This document shows positions 35,601 to 44,989 of a DNA stretch of 50,280 bases, one piece after another. How positions within the stretch are numbered: the stretch's first letter is position 1; every line of letters begins with the position of its first letter. The notes beneath the pieces are model-generated. The model ran no database searches. It was given only the letters and a program-made list of their open reading frames with translations, and had not been told where the DNA came from. Made by a program: the position numbers and the translations under genes. The stretch is from contig NZ_ARZY01000032.1 of assembly GCF_000568405.1 (NCBI RefSeq), positions 1 to 50,280 of the forward strand, given 5' to 3'. This DNA is from Catenovulum agarivorans DS-2 (GTDB lineage Bacteria > Pseudomonadota > Gammaproteobacteria > Enterobacterales > Alteromonadaceae).

Positions 35601-36109
35601 GTACAGCATCCGGCGCAATGCGTTTAACATTTAATCCTGAAGACAACAGCATGTGGGTCGGACAAACAGGTCGAGGCTGGTGGGCCAAAGGTGGAAACTT
35701 AACGGCATTGCAGCGTATTGTTTGGGATGGCCAAACCATACCTCAGTCTATTCACGCAATTGAAGTGACCACAACGGGTTATAAACTGAATTTCACCCAA
35801 GCAATTAAAAAGTCGCAGCAAGCTAGTTTTGCGCAGTTGGCGTTAAGCTCTTGGTATTACAAAGAAGACTTCAATTATGGCTCTGAAGAGTTGGATATTC
35901 GCGATGAAAAACTCAGTCAATTTACTTGGGCTGAAGATGGCAAAAGTGTTTCATTTGTTGTCGAAAACTTTGCTGTAGATAAAACTAAAAAAGATATCTA
36001 CACCAACCGAGTATATCAATTCGATTTGAGTAAAACCGCGTTTGCCAAAGGGCTCGATAAGTTCCATTCAATTGCTTATTACACCTTAAACCAAGTGCCT
36101 AGCAAATAG
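32669..36109 (+). CDS. DUF1080 - cytochrome c - beta-propeller fusion lipoprotein
   Basis: A 1146-residue lipoprotein (lipobox TMLGC). A DUF1080-like domain (about 60-265) contains WSGIYLLGRYRI and WQTLSIDFRAPRF. A class-I cytochrome c domain (about 275-400) has heme motif C297-K-E-C300-H301 and a probable axial Met near 375 (IMPSF). A middle domain follows (about 410-670). The C-terminal six-blade-type propeller (about 690-1010) resembles sorbosone/glucose dehydrogenase-like or PVC-type heme-linked dehydrogenases (LFEPLGIAFTDKGNAYVS, FGLRSPAGLAMREDGKVFYTENQGDF). The start is the ATG at 32669, overlapping the previous stop. The set suggests envelope sugar oxidation coupled to heme electron transfer and keto-glycoside cleavage. 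That role is inference; cofactor residues were not verified. Confidence 0.78.
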   Translation: MKVKLTTYLLSPLLLTTMLGCQEQPKQNETLVNQPVVEDKTTHFTFDQVAFSQADEWQQVKDVRLNASESAFAPVAGEGAIVNISSQGNDHPASNLLTANEYQDVHIEFDFNIGRNTWSGIYLLGRYRININNIYGKKNWWPGAMGGIHPRYDEEREWKQYDGVKATANPSKPVGEWQTLSIDFRAPRFDQNGLKTAYAEFINVKFNGVDIHTNQITTGPSQGSLFQNEATAGPIMIMGRNGPLAIRNLTIEERDFSSYQPQVAVKAEHQAPLDNKRGKPMLNLVEMGKKAFTNKGCKECHEVKKDAQSVKTGPSLFGVFANKPTQLTVIDGSNQQTTEVTADFNYFVDSIRTSTLHIATRKNADGSVKNFFPIMPSFNAEAINQTELAALFAYMQNLNDADKKGPDYVWQPQPEKPYVLMEDLTAELVSDAPRLARVNISKHTSGRAFHVGLPNHTNYTFDPRTLAIELIWSGRFLELKNEKQGRADSPSAIGRGAKLWPVEQLKNLFQPKLASGQWVDFSFKDTADLTAKVGKQHQNDAIDFSEHMAKVDAAMIAVKTPERQLPTFSYRVNQNTVELQLNIVAPNQLAAEFNFDNAQALQLKIPKKGLADINVSVGKVEQGVWSIPAGKHQQVRFTAMVENAAKIPELADNVPPQKNQPQALVWSEYTGKYTLPAGYAIESALDPSDKFGRRVLFEPLGIAFTDKGNAYVSTRTAGIWKVTNGKWRQFAEGLFDSMGVVVENEDQIVVGEKGGLYRYIDQNKDGWADVRYLVSNAFRFNSNYHEYLHGPIKLHDGSLMFNLNLGHGVPGGYNGGGMMATTGGYRGWALTVDKKGATKPFAFGLRSPAGLAMREDGKVFYTENQGDFHGTSKLYLLEQNRYYGQPVSLLDLPGKTAADPSIEWRKFNSQRALPVALLPHGRAMNSPGNPVWQTNEINFGPYKGQMFVGDQTQSNIFRVHVEEVNGVMQSALLPFMSGTASGAMRLTFNPEDNSMWVGQTGRGWWAKGGNLTALQRIVWDGQTIPQSIHAIEVTTTGYKLNFTQAIKKSQQASFAQLALSSWYYKEDFNYGSEELDIRDEKLSQFTWAEDGKSVSFVVENFAVDKTKKDIYTNRVYQFDLSKTAFAKGLDKFHSIAYYTLNQVPSK

Positions 36110-36322
36110 TGCGGGCGTTTCTGGGGCTGTTGTTCTTTGTACCATTGAATAAACAAGGATTGACAGCCTACAGAAATCGCTTATGTAAATGACTTAAAAT
36201 ATCGATACGCTTAAACATAATATGAATGCGTTTGTAATTCTTTTGTGCTGTCAGTGTAAATTTGCTCTATACTGTTACCTTGTTAAGAATTTGAGAATAA
36301 GTAACTAATTTAGGTGAAGCTG

Positions 36323-37828
36323 ATGCTACGTAGTGTTTTTGTCGTTTTAAGTTGTTTAGTGGCGTTAATAGGTTGCAATGGTTCAACAGAGCAGCAAGTG
36401 GATAAACGTCCGAATATCGTATTTGTGTTGCTGGATGACCTAGGATATGCCGATTTAGGCTATATGCCTAATAGCGAGCCGGATATTTATACACCGTCAA
36501 TTGATGCGCTAGCGAATCAAGGTACACGCTTTTCGCAAGCCTACGTAACTCACCCGTATTGTGGCCCGAGCAGGGCCGGTATTATGACAGGACGCTACCA
36601 ACATGAATTCGGCTCACAATTTAATTTAGCCGACTACTCAACACATGGCATTCCTACTAGTGAAACGTACTTCAGTACAGTGTTACAGCAAGCTGGTTAT
36701 TCAACAGGTTTAGTGGGTAAATGGCATTTAGGTGAAGAGCCTGAATATCGCCCGAATGTACGCGGCTTTGACTATTTTTACGGCATGTTAGGTGGCGGTC
36801 ACGTATATCACACTAAAGACTTTGTACGAGTGAAAGACCATGACCCAGCAGATAAATCAGTTTGGTTGTACAAAATTCCATTAATGGAAAATGACGAATA
36901 TGCCAGCGAAGAAGGATATGACGATAACTTATATATCACGGATATGTTAACAGACGTAGCGATTGACTATATTGATCGCGAAAGTGCTAAACCAAATCCA
37001 TTTTTCTTATTTATGAGTTACAACGCGCCGCACACCCCTGAACAAGCGAAAATAGAAGATGAAAAAGCGTTACAACAAATTTTAGGCGATAAAGCTGCGA
37101 GCGATCCTAAACGCTTAACCTACACAGCAATGGTTTATGCGGTTGACCGTGGTATGCAGCGTATTGTTGAAAAACTCAAACAAACAGGTGTGTATGAAGA
37201 CACCTTAATTGTATTTTTAAGTGACAATGGTGGTCGTATAAACCATGCTAGTGCACGCAATACTCCGCTTAAGCGAGGTAAAACATCTGTTTATGAAGGT
37301 GGTATTCGTGTGCCTATGTTCTGGCATTGGCCAAATGGTAATTTGCCGCAAACAGCTTACTCTCACCCAGTTTCAGCGTTAGATTTTTATCCAACATTTA
37401 CTGCATTGGCACAGGGCAAGGTACCGCAAGACAAACAGCTAGACGGTAAAGATATCTTGAGTGCGGTACGCGCGAATAAAAATGCCCGCGAAAACGAAGC
37501 TTTGTATTTTATGATGCATTTACCAACCAATGACGGTGGGTTAAACCAGACAGCCGTAGTATTAAATGAGCAAAAGTGGTTTACCGACGGCACTGGAAAT
37601 TGGCAATATTTCGATCTTTCTAGCGACTTAGCCGAGCAAAACCCACAAAATACCGGACCAAATAAACAAGTTTTACTGGGCGAGTTACAGCAATGGGCAT
37701 GCGGTCATATCAAACCACAGTGGTTTGATACTCCTAGGTATGGCTTTGAAGATTCCTGGAACAAAAACAATATGCCGAATTGGTCAAAAACTTTTGCTGG
37801 CGTATCTTTAGAAGAGCCGTGTAATTAG
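36323..37828 (+). CDS. S1-type sulfatase lipoprotein
   Basis: A 501-residue arylsulfatase-fold enzyme exported as a lipoprotein (ALIGC). VLLDDLGYADLG supplies metal ligands. The formylglycine motif is canonical, C80-G-P-S-R84, followed by GIMTGRYQHEFG. GKWHLG, NAPHTP and FLSDNGG complete the active site. I prefer the ATG at 36323, which follows AGGTGA; an in-frame GTG at 36314 would add three residues. It probably removes sulfate from porphyran oligosaccharides (L-galactose-6-sulfate is the main ester). The subfamily cannot be fixed by eye. It follows the DUF1080 pair after about 210 bp, a gap long enough to hold its own promoter. Confidence 0.9.
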   Translation: MLRSVFVVLSCLVALIGCNGSTEQQVDKRPNIVFVLLDDLGYADLGYMPNSEPDIYTPSIDALANQGTRFSQAYVTHPYCGPSRAGIMTGRYQHEFGSQFNLADYSTHGIPTSETYFSTVLQQAGYSTGLVGKWHLGEEPEYRPNVRGFDYFYGMLGGGHVYHTKDFVRVKDHDPADKSVWLYKIPLMENDEYASEEGYDDNLYITDMLTDVAIDYIDRESAKPNPFFLFMSYNAPHTPEQAKIEDEKALQQILGDKAASDPKRLTYTAMVYAVDRGMQRIVEKLKQTGVYEDTLIVFLSDNGGRINHASARNTPLKRGKTSVYEGGIRVPMFWHWPNGNLPQTAYSHPVSALDFYPTFTALAQGKVPQDKQLDGKDILSAVRANKNARENEALYFMMHLPTNDGGLNQTAVVLNEQKWFTDGTGNWQYFDLSSDLAEQNPQNTGPNKQVLLGELQQWACGHIKPQWFDTPRYGFEDSWNKNNMPNWSKTFAGVSLEEPCN

Positions 37829-37838
37829 CACTAGGTAA

Positions 37839-37883
37839 CAGAAGCTGATACAGGCAATGGATGTGCTTGCAATTCAGCTTCTG
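37839..37883. terminator. Convergent-gap hairpin
   Basis: A 10-bp inverted repeat (CAGAAGCTGA and complement) with a 25-nt loop between the convergent sulfatase and second GH86 genes. There is no clear T-run, so termination strength is uncertain. Confidence 0.4.
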
Positions 37884-37915
37884 GGTGAATGGACTGAATA
37901 TCAGTTCATAACCTA

Positions 37916-39775
37916 TTAATTTTTGTTGTTTCTGACATTCACTTGCAGCACAGCGCTGGCAACTTTACCGCCATCGTCTGGATACATTAGGCTTACTGTA
38001 CTTTGTGGTTTTAAAGCTTGCATGGGTATTTCAAGCTCGACCATGCCATAGAACATGTTGCGGCCTTTTTGATCATCGCCCGCCCAATTGGTTGGCAATG
38101 TTAAAGGTGTACCGTTTATATGTACTGTAGACGGAAGTGGTTGGCTACCGAGTTTTCTTGCTGGTGATAAACGCAAAATTGCACTGCCTTTGCCTGTTGG
38201 TACCTGGTTAAAGGTAAAGTTAATTTGTTGTCCACCTTTTATATCTTGCAGGTAGTTATCAGCGTAAATTCTATGTTCTTTTACTGATTGTTGTGGTTTT
38301 TGTGGTTCGTTTAACTGCACTTGCAACATCACAATTTCACCTGCTTTTAACTCAAGTTCATCAGGTATGTTTTTAATTAAGCTTTGGTTAAGCTCTGGCT
38401 TTGTTACATTTGTTGTTAACGAGCGAACAGTAACTGATTGAGCTTTTACATTGTTCAACCCAGTTAAACGCGCCGTTTTTGCTTGGTTATCCAAGTTCAT
38501 CATAATGACGTTTAGTTTATTGTTATCGGCTAGCATATGTACACGAACATCTGGATTGTTGCTGGAACTATAGCGCCATTCACCTTCAACCCCTTTCCAG
38601 AAATAATAAAATTTCATCAAATCGGTTTTAACGTAGGTTTTGCCATCCGCAAGGCGACGCCATAATAAATATGGGTTAGCATTTCCGGGTACGTGGGTGT
38701 TGGTCATGCCATATGTCCATGAGGCTTTACCTAAAATAAAAGGTACAGTACGGATTAATCTGTCGGGGTGATCCATAAAGGTCATCAACTGGCCTAATGC
38801 AGAGTAGAGCATGCCTGCCGAGCGTTCTTCGCTATAAGGCATGGTACTCATATTGCCTTGGGGAATTTTGCCGTATTCGGTGATCATTATTGGTTTTGCC
38901 ACACCAAATTTGATATGACTGTAGGTGTCGATAATATCCATGATAGCTTCTGAGTTACTGCCTGTCCTAGCTCTTGGTGTACCCATTACATTGACACCGT
39001 CGTATATATGGTACGACCAAAAATCCATGTCTTCACCTGCAATATCCATAAACTTTTTCTGCCAGTTCTTCCAGTTATTCCAATTGCCGCTTTCAAATTC
39101 AACCCAAGCGGCAGAGTAACCACCTACCATTACATCTGGGTTTAATTCTTTTACTCGTTTTGCGACAATTTTGTGCTGTTCGCTCATTGCTTCAATTGTC
39201 GTAGGTATTTTTTTCGCTTTGACAAAAGGTTCGTTATAAACCTCAATTGCGCGTGGTCTGTTAGCGTCAGTAAATCCATATTTTAATAGGTTGGCTGTGT
39301 ATTCGGCTGTCGCCTCGGCAGAATACGGGCCCCATTCATACGATTTATTGTTTTTGTGGCCATGCATTTTTTCAGGATGAGTACACAAAATAACGTTGCG
39401 CATGTTTTCTGCGTTAAATCGAATTGAATTATTGTTGTTTACGAATTTATTTTCGAATAGGTCTTTTATTTTGCCGACATCAGGCATGCTTGGGTTGTTT
39501 TTATCAGCGGGAATGTCTCTAGCCAGCCATGAAATTAAACCGCCATCTCGGCCAAATTCTGCTTCTAATTCGTGTTCTATATAAAGTAAATCTTCTTCGG
39601 TTAAATCCGATGAGCCAAAGCTCTCATGCAGGGTAATGTATTGTGATCTATCAAATTTGCTGACACCGCCTATGTTCCGTACTGTGGTTGGTTCTAAATG
39701 AACCTTTACCACCTCTGCGAAAACAGGTTGCGCAAGTGCTGTGAGAATAAGTGTTATAATTTTACTTGTTTTCAT
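37916..39775 (-). CDS. GH86 beta-porphyranase/beta-agarase (short form)
   Basis: A 619-residue secreted enzyme with a signal peptide ending near QPVFAE. The GH86 barrel covers about residues 25-475, with acid/base E182 in VYNEPF and nucleophile E300 in MITEYG. A companion beta-sandwich (about 490-619) follows and there are no extra binding modules. The same landmarks occur in the large GH86 ([38 protein letters not shown]), so the two are paralogues. I start at the ATG at 39775 because a typical signal peptide begins there; the frame continues upstream with AT-rich, unlikely coding. It is transcribed divergently from the AraC regulator, a likely regulatory link. Confidence 0.92.
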   Translation of the reverse strand: MKTSKIITLILTALAQPVFAEVVKVHLEPTTVRNIGGVSKFDRSQYITLHESFGSSDLTEEDLLYIEHELEAEFGRDGGLISWLARDIPADKNNPSMPDVGKIKDLFENKFVNNNNSIRFNAENMRNVILCTHPEKMHGHKNNKSYEWGPYSAEATAEYTANLLKYGFTDANRPRAIEVYNEPFVKAKKIPTTIEAMSEQHKIVAKRVKELNPDVMVGGYSAAWVEFESGNWNNWKNWQKKFMDIAGEDMDFWSYHIYDGVNVMGTPRARTGSNSEAIMDIIDTYSHIKFGVAKPIMITEYGKIPQGNMSTMPYSEERSAGMLYSALGQLMTFMDHPDRLIRTVPFILGKASWTYGMTNTHVPGNANPYLLWRRLADGKTYVKTDLMKFYYFWKGVEGEWRYSSSNNPDVRVHMLADNNKLNVIMMNLDNQAKTARLTGLNNVKAQSVTVRSLTTNVTKPELNQSLIKNIPDELELKAGEIVMLQVQLNEPQKPQQSVKEHRIYADNYLQDIKGGQQINFTFNQVPTGKGSAILRLSPARKLGSQPLPSTVHINGTPLTLPTNWAGDDQKGRNMFYGMVELEIPMQALKPQSTVSLMYPDDGGKVASAVLQVNVRNNKN

Positions 39776-39987
39776 ACTAAAACTTTTAAGTTTAAATTTA
39801 AATGAAAATAGTATACAAAAAATATTGATGTTTATGCTAGTGTAAATTTTAGTCATAATTTTGGTTAAGTATTTATTAGTAGATCCAAGACTAACTTTTT
39901 ATGCTAAAGGTATTTTGTGAAATTTGATATTTAAATGTAAATTCTTGATGTGCTATAGTAAGAAAAACATTGCAAAGTAACCAAGTT

Positions 39988-40860
39988 ATGCTCAGTGCAG
40001 ATAAGTATGAAACAGGCTCTAGTGGTTTTGTTTGGCAAAACCATTTACCCAGTGATTTGTTTAATCAAATTCGCTTCCACGTCTATACCACGCATCATAT
40101 GGTTATAGGTAAAACTTGGGCAGGTAGTGAGTTTATTAATCATTATAATCGCGTATATTATGTCAACTCAGGCGAAGCTGTACTCAAAGCAAAGGGTAAA
40201 ACCATACAGATGCGACCTGGGCATGTCTATTTAATACCACCCTATCAATTATCCTCGCATTATGCTTTAAGCGAACTCGACTTCTACTGGTGCCATTTCC
40301 AAGCCGCTGTACACGATGATTTAGACTTTTTTACCTTATACCCAGACATTATTGAATTGAATGGCAATGGTGATTCGCAGGTGCCTCTCTCATTTAAGCT
40401 ACTAGCTGATAATAACGAACAGACTGGTCTCGCCGCCCAAGCTTTTCGCAATAGTACGCTGATGCAACTGCTCTTGCCTTTTTTGGATAAAATTGATAGT
40501 TCAAGCTCAGCTAAGCAATCTATTAAACACAAGGCATTGATGCCTGCAATCAATCTTATCCAGCAAAATTTGCATAATCCCCCGCAAATAAAAGCTTTGG
40601 CTGAGTTGTGTAATTTCTCACTAGAGCATTTTTCTCGTAGCTTTAAACAAGCATTTAACATTTCGCCCAAACGCTATATTTTGGCTACTCAATTAGCCAA
40701 AGCGAAAAAAATGTTGTTGTTGGAAGATTTACTAATCGAAAGAATTGCTGAGCAATGTGGTTTTGGTGACATCTATCATTTTTCAAAAACTTTTAAGCAA
40801 GAAGTTGGCTTGAGCCCAACAGAATACCGCCGACAAAAACAATCAGAGAATTTGAAATAG
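39988..40860 (+). CDS. AraC-family transcriptional regulator
   Basis: A 290-residue regulator with an N-terminal cupin sensor (about 25-160; YYVNSGEAVLKAKGKT, MRPGHVYLIPPYQ). The C-terminal double helix-turn-helix (about 190-285) has LAELCNFSLEHFSRSFKQAFNISPKRYI and IAEQCGFGDIYHFSKTFKQEVGLSPTEYR. It probably senses a locus sugar and activates nearby genes, and it is the only transcription factor in the window. The start is uncertain: the ATG at 39988 is preferred, and a TTG at 39970 would add six residues. It diverges from the short GH86 and lies 88 bp upstream of the GH2/GH29 pair. A TATAGT -10-like box lies near 39952. Confidence 0.85.
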   Translation: MLSADKYETGSSGFVWQNHLPSDLFNQIRFHVYTTHHMVIGKTWAGSEFINHYNRVYYVNSGEAVLKAKGKTIQMRPGHVYLIPPYQLSSHYALSELDFYWCHFQAAVHDDLDFFTLYPDIIELNGNGDSQVPLSFKLLADNNEQTGLAAQAFRNSTLMQLLLPFLDKIDSSSSAKQSIKHKALMPAINLIQQNLHNPPQIKALAELCNFSLEHFSRSFKQAFNISPKRYILATQLAKAKKMLLLEDLLIERIAEQCGFGDIYHFSKTFKQEVGLSPTEYRRQKQSENLK

Positions 40861-40948
40861 TTAACCTAAAATTAACGCTTTGACTTGTAAACTGTTCTTT
40901 GATTTTATATAAATGCATTGGTTTAAATATAAAAATAAAGGTTGTTTT

Positions 40949-43522
40949 GTGAATTTGCTTAAATTGGTGAGCTATACACTGAGTTCTGCTGGAATATTGT
41001 TGGCCTTGCAGCTGCAAGCCAAACAGGTTGATGATTTTAATTTCGATTGGAAATTTACTTTAGAAAAGCAGCGCCAAGGCTTTGAATACGAGTGGGACAC
41101 CCAAGGTTGGCAAAACGTGCGCCTACCGCACGATTGGGCTGTAGCCTTGCCATATACAACAGAAGGTGCTGCCAGTTCGGGCTTTAAACTAGGTGGTATC
41201 GGCTGGTATAGAAAGTCATTTAAGTTAGCCAATGAAGACCAAAGTAAACGTTTATGGTTGGAATTTGATGGCATTTATAATAATGCGCAAATTTGGGTGA
41301 ACGGCCACTACATTACCGAAAGGCCTTATGGATATAGTAGCTTTAAAGCTGATTTTACCGACTACGCACATTTTGGTGACAAAGCTAATGTTGTCGCAGT
41401 AAAAGTTGATAGAACTGCTTATGCAGATTCACGCTGGTATACAGGCTCCGGCATCTATCGTAATGTACGCTTAGTTAAAGGGCATGACGTACATATTCCA
41501 CAATGGGGTGTGCAAGTGACCACGCCTGAAGTTTCTAACCAACAAGCCCTAGTTGTGGCTAGTACCGAGCTGGTCACTAGCAAATACGCTGGCAAAAAAG
41601 TACGTATTGAAACTGCTGTTTTAAATTCAGCGAATCAAGTTGTCGCGAGCAAAAAACAAATCCTTACTTTGCAAGCTGAGCAAATAATTACCAATCGGTT
41701 TGTGGTTAAACAGCCACAGTTATGGTCGGTTGTCACGCCTAGTTCAGCCGAACAACCTCTGTATCAGTTGTCGCACAAAATCTACTTAAATAATGAATTA
41801 GTTGAACAAGAACAGGCAACTTTTGGTATTCGCAGTATTCAATTTGATAGCCGAAAAGGCTTTTTTGTTAATGGAGTAAACACCAAAATTAAAGGGGTAA
41901 ATTTACACCATGATGCTGGCGCTGTCGGAACTGCCGTGCCTAAATCTGTATGGCAATCTAGACTAAATAAACTGAAAGACTTAGGGGTAAATGCGCTGCG
42001 TTTATCACACAACCCACATGATCCTGTATTGTTAGATTTAGCCGATAAAATGGGTTTTGTGGTTAACGCTGAAGCCTTTGACGACTGGGATATTGCCAAG
42101 AAAAAAAGCAAAGAATATTTAGGGGACAACAAAGCCAGTGGCGAAGCTGCTATCTCTTACGATGTGCACTTTAACCAATGGGCGGAGCGTGACATTAAAG
42201 ATTTAGTCCGTCGCGATTTTAATCACCCAAGTGTGATTATGTGGAGCATCGGCAACGAAATTGAATGGACCCACCCGCACTATCCAGCAGCAGTTTCGCA
42301 TACAGTCAATGGCACCTCTTATTATGAAGATGCGCCAGATTTTGCCAAAGAACCAATTATGCAGCGCTTGAAAAAAGCCAATCCTGAAGCGGTAGATAGC
42401 TTGCCGATTATAGCGAATAGGCTTGCCAAATATGTTAAAGAAATAGATACCACAAGACCCGTAACCGCAGGTTTAACTCACCCAAGTGTTGGTTTTGCAT
42501 CAGGTTATACAGATGCATTGGATATTGTAGGTTTTAACTATCGTGCAGCTGCGTATGCAAAAGCGCATGAAACCTATCCAGACAAAGTGATATATGGCTC
42601 TGAAAACTGGGGCGCATGGCGTGAATGGCGTGACGTAAAAGACAAAGACTATGTTGCCGGTATTTTTATTTGGACAGGTTTTGCCTATAAAGGTGAAGCT
42701 GGGCCAATGCCACGCATGGGGTTAGATATTTCGTTGTTTGATTTTGTTGGTAATATCACACCACGCGGTCATTTCTTTAAAACCTTGTGGCAAGACAAAC
42801 CACATATGTATTTAGGCACAACGGCTGCAAGTGAATCAGAGTTTTCTTTTGATAAAAACAGCGGTTGGACTTTTACCCCACGTAAATACCCAGCACATAT
42901 TTGGGACAAAATCCGTATGTGGGAGTGGTACGACGTCAACGCGATTTGGCAGTACAACAAGAACGAACCTGTGGTTGTACAGGTATACACAAATACTGAA
43001 AGCGCTGAGTTATTTTTAAACGGTAAATCTGTTGGTAAACACAACCTATTAGATTTTGACGACAGAGTGATTAAGTGGTTAGTGCCGTATCAAGCTGGTG
43101 AATTAAAAGTTGTTGGTTATAACCAAGGTAAAAAGGTTTCAGAACAGGTATTAAACAGCCTAGGTCAACTGGCACAAATTGAGTTAACCAGTGAACGCGC
43201 TGAGTTAACAGCTGATCAATACGACACAAGCTATGTGCATGCAGTATTAAAAGACCAAGCTGGCAATATATTGGCAAATTCAACCGATAAAGTTGAGTTT
43301 ATTGTTGAAGGCCCAGCGACACGATTAGTGGTCGATAATGGCTCTGAATACAATGTGCAAGATGTGTTAGCAGACTCGCTTGGTGCCCACCGTGGTCGAG
43401 CTGCCATGCTTATTCAAGCGGGCAGTTATCCGGGTAAAGTAAAAGTGACAGCCAAGGTTAATGGGGTTAAATCTAACCCTGTTTTCATCAGCCTAGTTCG
43501 ACCTAACGCAAATAGTTATTAA
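40949..43522 (+). CDS. GH2 beta-galactosidase, secreted
   Basis: A 857-residue GH2 enzyme. The sugar-binding jelly roll (about 20-175; RLPHDWAV, GIGWYRKSF, WYTGSGIYRNV) is followed by an Ig-like domain. The TIM barrel (about 285-610) has acid/base E437 in SIGNEIEW and nucleophile E552 in YGSEN. C-terminal beta-domains of the DUF4982 type (about 660-750) and a final Ig-like domain (ELTADQYDTSYVHAVLKDQAG) complete it. I choose the GTG at 40949, preceded by AAAGG and starting a clean signal peptide (ALQLQA). An ATG at 40913 would add 12 residues with a worse site. It probably trims D-galactose from the non-reducing end of porphyran/agar oligosaccharides. It is in an operon with GH29. Confidence 0.88.
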   Translation: MNLLKLVSYTLSSAGILLALQLQAKQVDDFNFDWKFTLEKQRQGFEYEWDTQGWQNVRLPHDWAVALPYTTEGAASSGFKLGGIGWYRKSFKLANEDQSKRLWLEFDGIYNNAQIWVNGHYITERPYGYSSFKADFTDYAHFGDKANVVAVKVDRTAYADSRWYTGSGIYRNVRLVKGHDVHIPQWGVQVTTPEVSNQQALVVASTELVTSKYAGKKVRIETAVLNSANQVVASKKQILTLQAEQIITNRFVVKQPQLWSVVTPSSAEQPLYQLSHKIYLNNELVEQEQATFGIRSIQFDSRKGFFVNGVNTKIKGVNLHHDAGAVGTAVPKSVWQSRLNKLKDLGVNALRLSHNPHDPVLLDLADKMGFVVNAEAFDDWDIAKKKSKEYLGDNKASGEAAISYDVHFNQWAERDIKDLVRRDFNHPSVIMWSIGNEIEWTHPHYPAAVSHTVNGTSYYEDAPDFAKEPIMQRLKKANPEAVDSLPIIANRLAKYVKEIDTTRPVTAGLTHPSVGFASGYTDALDIVGFNYRAAAYAKAHETYPDKVIYGSENWGAWREWRDVKDKDYVAGIFIWTGFAYKGEAGPMPRMGLDISLFDFVGNITPRGHFFKTLWQDKPHMYLGTTAASESEFSFDKNSGWTFTPRKYPAHIWDKIRMWEWYDVNAIWQYNKNEPVVVQVYTNTESAELFLNGKSVGKHNLLDFDDRVIKWLVPYQAGELKVVGYNQGKKVSEQVLNSLGQLAQIELTSERAELTADQYDTSYVHAVLKDQAGNILANSTDKVEFIVEGPATRLVVDNGSEYNVQDVLADSLGAHRGRAAMLIQAGSYPGKVKVTAKVNGVKSNPVFISLVRPNANSY

Positions 43523-43534
43523 TGAGTATCTAAC

Positions 43535-44989
43535 ATGACAGCGCAAAAAAATTCTAAAGTCTTGTTGCCGTTTTTCCCTAGCATTGCGGCACTGGCTGTG
43601 TCTGCTGCTTTAATGGGCTGCAACAAGTCGAATGAAAATACCCAAGCACCATCAGCCAAAACGGATAATACATATAAAGCAGATTGGGACGACTTAGCCA
43701 AAGTAAATCATCAACCAGATTGGTTTTTAGATGCCAAATTAGGTATTTACACCCATTGGGGGCCAACATCAACAGCCAATATTAACCTGAAATGGCCGTC
43801 TGGCTGGTATGGTTTAGAAATGTATAAAGACCAACAATATGACTGGAAAACAGGCGAAGTGGTGTTGTACGGTGAAGACAAACAGCCAAGACCCTCTTAT
43901 GTATTTGAGCAGCACATTAAAAACCATGGTCCACAAGCTGAGTTTGGCTACAAAGACATCATCAAAAAATTTAATCCAAACAAATTTAACGCCGAAGAAT
44001 GGGCTGAATTGTTTGCTAAATCAGGTGCTAAATTTGCAGGCCCTGTGGCAATTCATCATGACAACTTTGCCATGTGGGACAGTGAAGTAACCCGTTGGAA
44101 TGTTAAAGACTTCACTGGCATTGATGTAACGGGCGAATTAAAAACCGCGATAGAAAAGCGTGATATGAAGTTTCTAACCTCATTCCATCACGCATTTACC
44201 TGGGTTTATTTCGCTAACGCGCATAAGTTTGATGCAACCGCAGAAACGGCCGACCTTTATACTGATGAACACGATTTAACTGATTTTAAACCAAACAAGA
44301 AATTCCACGATCGCTGGTTAGCCAAGTTAAAAGAGGTCATTGATAACTACCAACCAGACGTAATTTGGTTTGACTGGTGGGTAGAAGAATTAGACGAAGA
44401 ATACCGTAAAGAGTTTGTTGCGTATTACTACAACAAAGGTAAAGAGTGGGGCAAAGATGTGGTTATTAACTACAAAAATACCTCCTTCCCTGAATCTGTT
44501 GGTGTTTTAGATTACGAACGTGGTCGTCCAAACAAACTTAAAGATAATTTTTGGATGACTGATACCTCACCAGGCGCTTGGTTTTTTGATCAAAACGCTA
44601 AGTTTGTTGATGCTAACGAAATTATCGACATTTTAATTGATATCGTATCGAAAAATGGCTTGATGCTATTAAACGTACCACCTAATCCAGATGGGTCTAT
44701 ACCTGCTGAAATCACCCAAATGTTAACTGACATGGGCGAGTGGCTAAAAATTAATGGTGAAGGCATATACGAAACGCGCCCATGGACTGTATTCGGCGAA
44801 GGCCCAACCCGCATTCGTTACGGTGGCCACAAAATTGAAAAGCAAAAAATTGTTTATACCGATAAAGACATTCGTTTCACTAAAAAAGGTGACGATACAT
44901 TGTTCGCATTTGTTATGGACAAACCCGCTGGTGACATAGTAATTGAAACTTTGGGCTCCAATTTGGCTGTGTTGTCTTCGAAAATTTAG
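43535..44989 (+). CDS. Second GH29 exo-glycosidase lipoprotein, C-terminus cut by an in-frame amber codon
   Basis: A 484-residue GH29 lipoprotein (lipobox LMGC) related to the GH29 at 12 kb, with DAKLGIYTHWGP, HGPQAEFGYKD, AIHHDNFAMWDS and nucleophile D280 in VIWFDWW. The catalytic barrel is complete, but the C-terminal beta-sandwich stops at ...SSKI before a TAG. The same frame continues for 58 more codons (44990-45163) to a TAA, and that continuation aligns with the end of the other GH29. Where the paralogue reads K-I-K, this gene reads K-I-stop, so one A-to-T change (AAG to TAG) would explain it. It is likely an alpha-L-galactosidase or fucosidase of reduced or altered stability. It starts 12 bp after the GH2 gene. 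Confidence 0.85.
   Translation: MTAQKNSKVLLPFFPSIAALAVSAALMGCNKSNENTQAPSAKTDNTYKADWDDLAKVNHQPDWFLDAKLGIYTHWGPTSTANINLKWPSGWYGLEMYKDQQYDWKTGEVVLYGEDKQPRPSYVFEQHIKNHGPQAEFGYKDIIKKFNPNKFNAEEWAELFAKSGAKFAGPVAIHHDNFAMWDSEVTRWNVKDFTGIDVTGELKTAIEKRDMKFLTSFHHAFTWVYFANAHKFDATAETADLYTDEHDLTDFKPNKKFHDRWLAKLKEVIDNYQPDVIWFDWWVEELDEEYRKEFVAYYYNKGKEWGKDVVINYKNTSFPESVGVLDYERGRPNKLKDNFWMTDTSPGAWFFDQNAKFVDANEIIDILIDIVSKNGLMLLNVPPNPDGSIPAEITQMLTDMGEWLKINGEGIYETRPWTVFGEGPTRIRYGGHKIEKQKIVYTDKDIRFTKKGDDTLFAFVMDKPAGDIVIETLGSNLAVLSSKI

Noticed and set aside
35395-35739. 114-codon ORF antisense to the DUF1080/cytochrome/propeller gene
   Set aside because: It lies wholly within a conserved propeller domain on the other strand and has no domain or start signal of its own.
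40284-40670. 128-codon ORF antisense to the AraC gene
   Set aside because: The sense strand has an unmistakable AraC DNA-binding domain. The antisense frame is Ser/Cys-rich with no family resemblance.
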